Source of the DNA: Fusobacterium sp.
GTDB taxonomy: Bacteria; Cyanobacteriota; Vampirovibrionia; Gastranaerophilales; Gastranaerophilaceae
Length of the DNA stretch: 43,846 nt
Assembly (NCBI GenBank): GCA_023662905.1
Contig: JAMPIJ010000009.1
Span: forward strand, 1 to 43,846
Reading direction: 5' to 3'
Of the stretch, positions 1 to 7,414 are shown piece by piece. Numbering within the stretch: the stretch's first letter is position 1; the number at the start of each line of letters is the position of its first letter. The notes under the pieces were generated by a model. That model worked only from the letters and a program-made list of their open reading frames with translations, made no database searches and had not been told where the DNA came from. The translations under genes and the position numbers were made by a program.

Positions 1-18
1 TACAGTTCTGTTTTTCAT
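1..18 (-). CDS. 5' end of an unidentified gene cut by the window edge
   Basis: Only six codons (MKNRTV) lie inside the window, starting from an ATG at 18-16 on the minus strand. The call rests on signals in front of it: an AAGGA ribosome binding site at 33-29, 10 bases before the ATG, and a consensus promoter at 76-48. The gene follows the efflux operon on the same strand but has its own promoter. No product can be named. Confidence 0.6.
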
Positions 19-47
19 ATATTTTCCATCCTTTCGTTTATATGTTT

Positions 48-76
48 AGTATAAATTATTTTTTTTACGTTGTCAA
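48..76 (-). promoter_or_regulatory. sigma70-type promoter for the gene leaving the left edge
   Basis: On the minus strand, -35 TTGACA (76-71) is followed by a 17-base spacer and -10 TATACT (53-48). It is one of the closest matches to consensus in the window. The -35 box abuts the stop codon of the MFS gene, so the partial gene is probably transcribed separately from the efflux operon. Confidence 0.75.
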
Positions 77-1645
77 TTAGTGGCCGATATTTATTTCTTG
101 ATTTTGTTTTTTGCCAAGCTTATGACTATTAGTTTTGCACACCAATACCAGTGGAATTACTGCAATACATAGAATCCCAAAAATTCTAAATGCGTCCATA
201 AACGCCAACAGTGTTGATTGTTGGATTAATTGACGATACATTTGAGATTCAGCCATGTGATTAGCGATTTCAGGTGCGTGATACGGCATTAGCGCTCCGC
301 CCATACTTTTCAGTCGCAAAATAAAGTTATTGTTGAGTTCGGAGAGGTTCCCGACCAACATATACTGGTGAACCTGCGCGAACCTTGTCAACATCGTGCC
401 GACAATTGAAGTTCCAATCGCGCTTCCGATGTTCTTTAACAAGTTTTGGAGGCCAGTCGCGTTCGTCATTTGTTCATTCGAAAGCGTTTCAACCGAAATC
501 GTAATAATCGGAATCATCGAAAGCCCCATGCCCATGCCCATAATAAAGTTAGGGATTACGATATTAATATTTGAAATCTGGAGATTTAACGACCCGAAAA
601 TAAATGTCGAAACCCCGAGCAACACAAGCCCTGTTGCGACCAAAATTCTTTTATCAATTCTATCCGACAGAACCGAACACAGAGCAATAGAAATCAATGC
701 ACCGATTCCGCGCGGCATCATCGTTGCCCCGCTTAAAAATGCAGTGTATCCCAACATATTCTGCAAAAACTGTGGCAAAATCGCTAACGACGCGTATAAT
801 ACACCTTGCATTACAATCTGAATAATCGTTCCGGTGAAAAAGTTTTTATCTTTAAACACAGACAAATCAACGAGTGACTCTTTATTTTTCATCTGCGAAA
901 TAAAGAAACAAATTCCGGCAACAACTGAAAACGCAAATGTCCAACAAATCCACGGCGCGTTAAACCAATCCGCGTTATTACCTTTATCAAGAACAACCTG
1001 CAAAGACACAAGCCAGAGCGTAAGAGTCAGGAAACCCATTTTATCAATTTTAACGCCCTTTTGACGTTGTGCGTATGGTGGATCATACAGTAATTTTTTA
1101 GAGAGCATAACCGCCAGACACCCGAACGGAACATTTATGTAAAAAATCCACGGCCACGACCAGTTATCAGTAATCCAACCGCCCAGAACCGGCCCGATAA
1201 TAGGCGCCACGATTACACCTAAGCCAAAAACAGACATCGCAAGACCGCGTTTTTCTTTCGGGAACCCCTCAAGAAGTATCGCCTGCCCGAGAGGCAAAAT
1301 ACCGCCGCCGCCAAAACCTTGCAAAATCCGCGCAAAAATCATAAATTCGATATTTTTGGCCATACCGCAGAGCATTGAAGCCAGTGCAAACAGAAAAATA
1401 CTGAACATAAAGAAATTCTTACGTCCCATAAGTTTACTAAACCAGCCGACCGTCGGAATAACAATACCGCCTGCAATCATGTAGCTTGTCAAAATCCACA
1501 GCGATTCATCGCGCGTAGCCGAAAAAGTTCCGGCCATGTGCGGAAGCGCAACGTTTGCAATAGTTCCGTCAAGAACATATATAAACATCGCAAGCATTAG
1601 CGGAATAGCGGTTATCCAAGGATTTCTGGTTTGATTTTCTGTCAT
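77..1645 (-). CDS. emrB: DHA2-family drug efflux permease (EmrB-like), copy 1
   Basis: This 522-residue protein is an inner-membrane proton-coupled multidrug exporter of the MFS DHA2 (14-helix) family. It shows the family's loop 2-3 signature (GWFSKLMGRKNFF) and the antiporter motif C region (GPVLGGWITDNWSWPWIF). It starts directly after the stop codon of a second EmrB-like gene and lies last in a marR-emrA-emrB-emrB operon. EmrB proteins work with a periplasmic adaptor (EmrA) and a TolC-type channel, and both are encoded next door. Length is normal for the family. The substrate cannot be read from sequence. Having two permease genes in tandem is unusual. Confidence 0.9.
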   Translation of the reverse strand: MTENQTRNPWITAIPLMLAMFIYVLDGTIANVALPHMAGTFSATRDESLWILTSYMIAGGIVIPTVGWFSKLMGRKNFFMFSIFLFALASMLCGMAKNIEFMIFARILQGFGGGGILPLGQAILLEGFPKEKRGLAMSVFGLGVIVAPIIGPVLGGWITDNWSWPWIFYINVPFGCLAVMLSKKLLYDPPYAQRQKGVKIDKMGFLTLTLWLVSLQVVLDKGNNADWFNAPWICWTFAFSVVAGICFFISQMKNKESLVDLSVFKDKNFFTGTIIQIVMQGVLYASLAILPQFLQNMLGYTAFLSGATMMPRGIGALISIALCSVLSDRIDKRILVATGLVLLGVSTFIFGSLNLQISNINIVIPNFIMGMGMGLSMIPIITISVETLSNEQMTNATGLQNLLKNIGSAIGTSIVGTMLTRFAQVHQYMLVGNLSELNNNFILRLKSMGGALMPYHAPEIANHMAESQMYRQLIQQSTLLAFMDAFRIFGILCIAVIPLVLVCKTNSHKLGKKQNQEINIGH

Positions 1646-3199
1646 CTAACTTCTCTCGTTTTTAAGTATAAACAAAAATGGCATTAAAATAAAGCAGGCA
1701 ATCGCAAAGACTTTGAATGTGTCCATATAAGCGCACAATGTTGATTGTTGTAGAAGCTGATTGTAAAGCATTTTCATTGCCATATTTGCGGCATTGAGAG
1801 CGTCACCGGCCTGACTAATAAACGCACCGGTAAAATTCTGCATTCTTTCAATATATGCAGGATTCAAGTCGTTGAGGTGTTTGACCAATCCAAACTGGTG
1901 AACCTGTGAAAATCTTGAAATCATCGTTGCAACAAGTGAAGTTCCAATCGCACCACCGATAGTTTTTAATAAATTTTGTAATCCTGAAGCGTTTGTCATC
2001 TGGTCGTTTCTAAGCGTTATACAAGAAAGCGTCGTAATCGGCATCATTGAAAATACCAGCCCGAGTCCGAAAATAAAGTTCGGAATAGCAATACACATCG
2101 GGTTAATTTGTAAATTCAAAAGTCCCAACATCCAACCGCCAAGCCCCAGACAGGTAATTCCGGCGATTCCATAGGTTCTGTAACTAAAACGACCGCCAAG
2201 ACCGCCAAAGATTAACAATGCTGTAAACGCTCCAAGGCCACGCGGCATTATCGCAAGACCGCTGGTGAACGAGTCATAACCGAGCATATTTTGAAGCATT
2301 TGCGGCAAAATCGCCAACGACGCAAGCAAAACAGCGTTAATCATAATTAACATAGAGGTTCCGCAAAGATAATTGGCGTCCTTGAACACATCAAGTTTAA
2401 CGAGCGGCTTTTTGCCTTTTGCCTGTGAAACAAAGAATAAAATTCCACCGATTAGGGCAATCGCAGTTAACCAACAAATCCACGGCGCATTGAACCAATC
2501 CTCGTCGTTACCTTTATCAAACACGATCTGCAACGGAATGAGCCATACGCAAAGCCACAAAAAACCGAATTTATCAAGATGAATATTCTTTTGACGTCTT
2601 GCATAAGGCGGGTCTTGCAGATATTTTTTCGCAAGGATTATACATAAACAGCCGACCGGAATATTAATCAAGAAAATATAAGGCCAAGACCAATTTTCCG
2701 TAATCCATCCGCCTAAAACAGGCCCCAAAATCGGCGCAACAACAACGACCAGACCGAAAACGGCCATCGCCTTGTTTCTTGCCTCACCCGTAAAGCTTTC
2801 CATATTTATCGCTTGCGCCATCGGCATTAAACAGCCACCGCCAAGTCCTTGCAGCGCACGTGCAATAACTATCATTCCGATAGAATTTGAAACCGCACAC
2901 AAAAACGATGCCAACGTAAAAATAAATACGCCGAGAATAAAGAAGTTTCTTCTCCCGAACAGGTGACAGAAGAAATCTATCATCGGGATTACGATACTAC
3001 TTGCCATAAGGTAACTAGTCAAAACCCAGATAGATTCCTGATTGCTGACGGAATAAGAGCCTGCAATATGTGGCAGCGCTACGTTCGCAACTGTTTCGTC
3101 AAGCGCGTACATAAACGTCGCCAACATAACAGGAACTATCATGAGCCAAGGATTTACCGTAGGCTTCCATTGTTCTTGTGTAACTAATTCTTCAGACAT
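1646..3199 (-). CDS. emrB: DHA2-family drug efflux permease (EmrB-like), copy 2
   Basis: A 517-residue MFS DHA2 transporter, clearly paralogous to the next gene: both share nearly identical stretches around GPVLGGWIT, NWSWP and the MGRKNFF/FGRRNFF loop. The start ATG at 3199 is two bases from the emrA stop, which implies translational coupling. The two copies match over their whole length and neither is broken, so both are probably functional. They may give two substrate ranges with one shared adaptor, or a mixed dimer; the sequence cannot separate these. Confidence 0.9.
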   Translation of the reverse strand: MSEELVTQEQWKPTVNPWLMIVPVMLATFMYALDETVANVALPHIAGSYSVSNQESIWVLTSYLMASSIVIPMIDFFCHLFGRRNFFILGVFIFTLASFLCAVSNSIGMIVIARALQGLGGGCLMPMAQAINMESFTGEARNKAMAVFGLVVVVAPILGPVLGGWITENWSWPYIFLINIPVGCLCIILAKKYLQDPPYARRQKNIHLDKFGFLWLCVWLIPLQIVFDKGNDEDWFNAPWICWLTAIALIGGILFFVSQAKGKKPLVKLDVFKDANYLCGTSMLIMINAVLLASLAILPQMLQNMLGYDSFTSGLAIMPRGLGAFTALLIFGGLGGRFSYRTYGIAGITCLGLGGWMLGLLNLQINPMCIAIPNFIFGLGLVFSMMPITTLSCITLRNDQMTNASGLQNLLKTIGGAIGTSLVATMISRFSQVHQFGLVKHLNDLNPAYIERMQNFTGAFISQAGDALNAANMAMKMLYNQLLQQSTLCAYMDTFKVFAIACFILMPFLFILKNERS

Positions 3200-3201
3200 T
3201 A

Positions 3202-4188
3202 TTATCTTACTTTAACCTTTGGTACAACAGACATTCCAGGGATAACTTTATACTGTTCTCTATCGTAATCTTCTGTGATAACGATTTTTACCGGAATACG
3301 TTGAACAATTTTTACAAACGAACCAACCGCATTTTCAGGCGGGAACAGGCTTGATTTAGCACCTGAACTTCTCTGAATACTGTCAATTTGTCCTTTGAAA
3401 ACTTTATTCGGATAAGTATCAATTTTAATATCAACCGGCTGACCCTCTTTCATATTGGTCAACTGGTTTTCTTTAAAGTTTGCAACGACCCAAACATTAT
3501 CAGGAACGATTACAAATAAAGGTGAGCCAACTTGCGCGAACATACCTTTTTCCACGCGGCGGGAAGTCACAAAACCTGATTGAGGCGCAACGATTTCAGT
3601 ATATTTAAGTTGTTGTTCAGCCCAGTCTTTTTGCGCTTTAACTGATTTCAAATCAGCATCTGCAACGCGATCTTTTTTATCAGAGAACAAACCTTGTTCC
3701 GCACTTGTGTGGCCTGCGAGCGCTGAATCATATTTTGCCTGAGCGTTATCTAATGTTTGTTTTGAAACCGCGCCTTTTTCGTATAAGCTTTTGTAGCGGT
3801 CTAAATCTTTTTTCGCGACGTCAATATCAGTTTGTCTTGCGTTGAACGTTGCTTTTGCATTTTTCTGGTTAAGCAAAGTTTTTTCATAAGCCGCATTTGC
3901 CTGATCAAGCCTGATTTTATAATCAACATCATCAATTCTTGCAACAACATCGCCCTCGCGGACATACTGGTTATCAGTTACAAGAACCTCAACGACTTCA
4001 CCGCTGACTTTTGGTGCAACAGAAACCGTTGTTGTTTCTACATAGGCGTCATCAGTTGATTGAAAACGCAACGCGTCATGCACAAAATATCCAACAGCCC
4101 CGAGAACAATAATTCCAATAGTAATAACCATCCACAAAGGCGGCTTCTTTTTATTATTTTCTTCTTTAACTTCGATTTCTTCTGTCAT
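3202..4188 (-). CDS. emrA: HlyD/EmrA-family periplasmic adaptor of the efflux pump
   Basis: This 328-residue membrane fusion protein should bridge the inner-membrane permease and the outer-membrane channel. A short charged N-terminus (about residues 1-17) is followed by one membrane helix (about 18-38), then the half-lipoyl segment (VSPKVSGEVVEV-like, with DNQYVREGDVVARIDD), a long coiled coil (about 90-190), and the second lipoyl and beta-barrel parts (VAPQSGFVTSRRVEKG, WVVANFKENQ). A GAGG ribosome binding site sits 7 bases before the ATG. It follows marR by 15 bases and precedes two EmrB genes. Confidence 0.92.
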   Translation of the reverse strand: MTEEIEVKEENNKKKPPLWMVITIGIIVLGAVGYFVHDALRFQSTDDAYVETTTVSVAPKVSGEVVEVLVTDNQYVREGDVVARIDDVDYKIRLDQANAAYEKTLLNQKNAKATFNARQTDIDVAKKDLDRYKSLYEKGAVSKQTLDNAQAKYDSALAGHTSAEQGLFSDKKDRVADADLKSVKAQKDWAEQQLKYTEIVAPQSGFVTSRRVEKGMFAQVGSPLFVIVPDNVWVVANFKENQLTNMKEGQPVDIKIDTYPNKVFKGQIDSIQRSSGAKSSLFPPENAVGSFVKIVQRIPVKIVITEDYDREQYKVIPGMSVVPKVKVR

Positions 4189-4203
4189 ATTTACCTCATC
4201 TTT

Positions 4204-4665
4204 TTATATATGCATATTAACTACTTCTGAAATATTATCGCGGAACTTTCTCAACGCGATTTGCAACTGTTCAACCTCTTCATCTGAAACCGTTGCCCTG
4301 ATGCTTTGAAAATGGCTTTCAATCTTGTTACTTATTTCTTCAAGTTTCTTATGTCCTTTTTCAGTAACGCCCATTTTCTTAACAAGGCGGTTATTCTTCA
4401 TATCAATAAATCTTGTAATAAGTCCTTTTTCTTCCAACGAATCCAGAATCCTACCGGTATTCGCCCTATCTTTCAAAATCAATTTTGCCAAATCCCTCTG
4501 ACAAATACCAGCATGACAAAATATTGTATCAAGCGCAGCATGCTCAAGCGGTGAAATTCCAACTTCCCACTGGTCAAATAACTGCGTCCCCATAGTTTTC
4601 AATAAACTAGCAGTAAGTTCCAAATCATAATATATTGAATCTATATAGTGTTTACATTTTGCCAT
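4204..4665 (-). CDS. MarR-family regulator of the efflux locus
   Basis: A 153-residue winged-helix repressor. The central part (CQRDLAKLILKDRANTGRIL, then LEEKGLITRFID and NRLVKKMGVTEKG) fits the MarR DNA-binding helix and wing, with dimerisation helices on both sides. It is first in the efflux operon and divergent from the TolC-like gene. An 18-base palindrome between the two genes is the natural operator. MarR proteins usually release DNA when bound to the drug or phenolic ligand that the pump exports; this is inferred for this copy. Confidence 0.9.
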   Translation of the reverse strand: MAKCKHYIDSIYYDLELTASLLKTMGTQLFDQWEVGISPLEHAALDTIFCHAGICQRDLAKLILKDRANTGRILDSLEEKGLITRFIDMKNNRLVKKMGVTEKGHKKLEEISNKIESHFQSIRATVSDEEVEQLQIALRKFRDNISEVVNMHI

Positions 4666-4696
4666 TTCTTATTCCAATTTATGTTTCAAAAATTAC

Positions 4697-4714
4697 ATGT
4701 TGCATTTGCAACAT
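4697..4714. promoter_or_regulatory. palindromic operator between marR and the tolC-like gene
   Basis: A perfect inverted repeat of ATGTTGCA and TGCAACAT is separated by TT. It overlaps the -35 box of the plus-strand promoter and lies 32 bases before the marR start, so one bound MarR dimer could silence both directions. Confidence 0.75.
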
Positions 4715-4728
4715 AATTATGTTATCAT
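4700..4728 (+). promoter_or_regulatory. promoter of the TolC-like gene
   Basis: -35 TTGCAT (4700-4705), a 17-base spacer and -10 TATCAT (4723-4728). The -35 box lies inside the palindromic operator. Confidence 0.6.
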
Positions 4729-4764
4729 AGTTTTATAAAAAAAGCAAGCAGGAGGACAAAAATT

Positions 4765-6156
4765 TTGAAAAAGGTAATAGCAACAGCACTTTTGCTTAGT
4801 ATAATCGGCGTAAACTCCATGCCGGCACTGGCTATAAATTCTACAGAAGATACCACAAAAACAAAGAAAACCTTATTTGCCCGCAAGGCAAAAGTTGATA
4901 AAAATCAGTATAGATTTGATTATGTAAATCTTGGATGGTGGGATTCATTCGGCGATGAATACCTTTCTGGCTATATCAGACAGGCAATCGACAAAAACCA
5001 CGACCTGAAAGCTTCAACACTTGTTACTCAGGAATACTATCAGGCAATGAAAGCACAATTTGCCTCAGAACTTCCGCAAGTTGGCGCAGGCTTCTTACCC
5101 GGGTATAGCAAAATGCCTGGAACGACAAGTTCTGATTGGGGATTTGCCCTGCCGGTGTATGCAAGTTACGAACTTGACCTTTTCCTAAAAAATCGTAATA
5201 AAACCAAATCAACAAAGAAAACTTTTGAAGCATCTGTTCAAGACGAACGCTCAGCCCATATTTCTGTGGCTTCTGCGGTCGGAACGACTTATATTAACAT
5301 CGTGAGAATGGATAAGACAATCAAACTTCAAGAAGAAATTGTTGATTTACGCTCACACCTTTACGAACTCGAAAAACTCCGTTTTGATGAGGGAATTTCA
5401 TCTTCAATGGACGTTGTGAACAGCGAAAAAAGTTTGATTACAGCGCAAAACGATTTAATCGAATTGAAAAAACAACACTTTAAACTTTTGAACCAGTTCG
5501 CAGTTCTTATCGGCGAAAGCCCTGAAAACGCAGCAAATCTTCAACGCAAAACTTTAGAAGAACTCAACGACAGCCAAGCAATTCCGGCTGAAATCGCAAC
5601 AGAGGTTATCACAAGCCGTCCAGATTATTTGAAAGCAGAAGTTTCTGTTGAAAAAGCCGGACTGGATGTAAAAGTTGCGAGAAAAGAATTTCTGCCATCA
5701 TTCAATCTCGGTGGTTTCGGACTATTTAACGCACATGATTTAGGCGGCCTTTTCACGACTAAAAACATGTTAATCGGACTTGGTGCCGGAATAATGATGC
5801 CATTATTCACCGGTGGCCAACGTGTTGCAAACCTAAAAATGAAAAAAGCGACTTACGAAAGAATATTAGAAACATACTACCAAACTAACCTGACAGCAAT
5901 TCAAGAGGTTAACGACGCATTGTATGTTCTAAAATCCGACGACGAACGTTACAACCAGCTTATCAAACAATACAATCTTGAAAGTTCAAACTTCGGACTA
6001 AATCAAATCAAGTATAACGAAGGCGTTCTTTCAAAATTCGACTTACTCCGCTATCAGGAAAGCCTTTTAGCGCTCGAAAAACAGTTAGATTTGTACAAAA
6101 CTGAAAGGCTTATGGGCTTCATCGGTCTGTATAAATCAACCGGAAGTAAATTATAA
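4765..6156 (+). CDS. outer-membrane efflux channel, TolC/NodT family
   Basis: A 463-residue protein with a cleavable signal peptide (hydrophobic residues about 4-23, ending at ALA). The rest alternates long helices and strands as in TolC channels, with the repeated tail motif region TNLTAIQEVNDALYVL and YNEGVLSKFDLLRYQESLLA near the C-terminus. No lipobox cysteine follows the signal, so it is not a typical NodT lipoprotein. The start codon is TTG at 4765, chosen because GGAGG lies 9 bases upstream and the signal peptide begins there. It stands divergent from marR and completes the EmrAB-type exporter. Confidence 0.9.
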   Translation: MKKVIATALLLSIIGVNSMPALAINSTEDTTKTKKTLFARKAKVDKNQYRFDYVNLGWWDSFGDEYLSGYIRQAIDKNHDLKASTLVTQEYYQAMKAQFASELPQVGAGFLPGYSKMPGTTSSDWGFALPVYASYELDLFLKNRNKTKSTKKTFEASVQDERSAHISVASAVGTTYINIVRMDKTIKLQEEIVDLRSHLYELEKLRFDEGISSSMDVVNSEKSLITAQNDLIELKKQHFKLLNQFAVLIGESPENAANLQRKTLEELNDSQAIPAEIATEVITSRPDYLKAEVSVEKAGLDVKVARKEFLPSFNLGGFGLFNAHDLGGLFTTKNMLIGLGAGIMMPLFTGGQRVANLKMKKATYERILETYYQTNLTAIQEVNDALYVLKSDDERYNQLIKQYNLESSNFGLNQIKYNEGVLSKFDLLRYQESLLALEKQLDLYKTERLMGFIGLYKSTGSKL

Positions 6157-6188
6157 CAGCGGCAAAGCCGCATGAACTCTATTTCTGT

Positions 6189-6216
6189 GACACCTTCCCA
6201 AGGGTGTCTTTTTTTT
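6189..6216 (+). terminator. Rho-independent terminator of the TolC-like gene
   Basis: A stem of GACACC paired with GGTGTC (6189-6208) is followed by eight T. It ends where the convergent bioY stop codon begins. A small GCGGC-AAA-GCCGC hairpin at 6159-6171 stands just before it. Confidence 0.85.
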
Positions 6217-6865
6217 AATAAGGTTTTTTGTAGCACCACAACAACGGGCGCAATAACTTTGTAAAATACACAAGCGCAAAGCTTAATATATAATCAAATA
6301 CGACTTTCCAGCCGCTTTGATTAATAATCCAACCTTTGATAAAATTCCAACCATCGCCCTTAATAAGCGCGATAACTATCATATATAGAATTCCTGTAAG
6401 GTGAATTGTTAAAACCGCCAACAGAACCCCGAGCGATATATTTTTAAAATTCATACCTTTTTTAAGCATAAAGCCCAGCGCAATAACTGCCGGAATGTAC
6501 GCAAGAATATATCCAAAACCATACTGCGCAAAATATTTAATTCCGCCGCCAAGCGCAAAAACAGGAAGAATAAACAATCCTGTCAAAATATAAAGAATAA
6601 CAGCAGTAACGCCAAGTCTTCTACCCAGAAGCGCGCCGACAAGGATTACGGCCGGAACCTGCGGGATTATCTGAAACGACTTGAAGAAACTTGCGAGCGT
6701 CAAACCGTTCACACTGTCCTGTGCGCTAGGGATTACCGGATAGTAAACGTCAAAAGTCACAAAAGTTGAAACCACAAGTAAAAAGGTACAAAAAAGAATT
6801 AGAACCAGAGTTCCAAGCGAAAATCTTATATTGTCGTTATTCTTTTTAAAAATTCTTCTTTTCAC
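6215..6865 (-). CDS. bioY: BioY-type biotin transporter substrate-binding subunit
   Basis: A 216-residue membrane protein with about six hydrophobic helices. The central part (IIPQVPAVILVGALLGRRLG, ILYILTGLFILPVFALGGG, YGFGYILAYIPA) follows the order of BioY, the S component of ECF-type biotin importers. Its start overlaps the rimI stop by four bases (ATGA), so the two are co-transcribed. No energising ATPase or T component is nearby; these may be encoded elsewhere or be absent. No biotin operator was recognised. Confidence 0.8.
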   Translation of the reverse strand: MKRRIFKKNNDNIRFSLGTLVLILFCTFLLVVSTFVTFDVYYPVIPSAQDSVNGLTLASFFKSFQIIPQVPAVILVGALLGRRLGVTAVILYILTGLFILPVFALGGGIKYFAQYGFGYILAYIPAVIALGFMLKKGMNFKNISLGVLLAVLTIHLTGILYMIVIALIKGDGWNFIKGWIINQSGWKVVFDYILSFALVYFTKLLRPLLWCYKKPY

Positions 6866-7395
6866 AGCGCTTCAATCTCTATTTTTTCTGCCAAATCTGC
6901 AACATTTCTTGCATAAATCTCTTTGAATTTATCATAAAAAATGTTTTCAGACCACATTATGTATGCGTCCTCGTTATTGTCCTGATAGTAACCTTTGCGG
7001 GTTCCGAGGTTTTTCAACCCGTATTTTTTGTAAAGCCCTTGAGCCGTATGGTTGCTGACACGAACCTCAAGCGTAATATATTTAATCAGATTTTCATAAC
7101 AATCATCAACGAGGCGTTTAAACAATGCTTCGCCAACAGATTTTCTGCGAAAATCAGGCGATACGCAGATGGTTGAAAAATGCGCTTCATCAATAATGTG
7201 CCAGAGGCCCATATAGCCAATAACTTCATCGGCAGCGTTTAAGGCAACGTAGTAACGCGCGTAGCCGTTGGAAAGTTCGTTGGCAAAAGCGTCTTTTGAC
7301 CAGTGGTGTTCGCCGTAAGAAGCAACCTCGATTTTAGCAACTTGGTCGAGGTCTTTTTTCTCCATTCTTCTGATTTTAACTTTGAAATCTGCCAT
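6862..7395 (-). CDS. rimI: GNAT N-acetyltransferase, RimI-like
   Basis: A 177-residue GNAT enzyme expected to acetylate the N-terminus of ribosomal protein S18. The RimI signature LEVRVSN-TAQGLYKKYG lies at about 109-125 and the acetyl-CoA loop at about 78-91 (VSPDFRRKSVGEAL). The loop is odd: RimI and most GNATs have RRKG(I/V)G, while here the first glycine is serine (S86). About 20 extra C-terminal residues follow the core. It lies 19 bases after pcrA and overlaps bioY. Another peptide-acetylating GNAT is possible. Confidence 0.85.
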   Translation of the reverse strand: MADFKVKIRRMEKKDLDQVAKIEVASYGEHHWSKDAFANELSNGYARYYVALNAADEVIGYMGLWHIIDEAHFSTICVSPDFRRKSVGEALFKRLVDDCYENLIKYITLEVRVSNHTAQGLYKKYGLKNLGTRKGYYQDNNEDAYIMWSENIFYDKFKEIYARNVADLAEKIEIEAL

Positions 7396-7414
7396 AGTTT
7401 TATATTACCACAAA

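Noticed and set aside
6159-6171. GCGGC-AAA-GCCGC hairpin as a separate terminator
   Set aside because: No T run follows; the stronger terminator is at 6189-6216.
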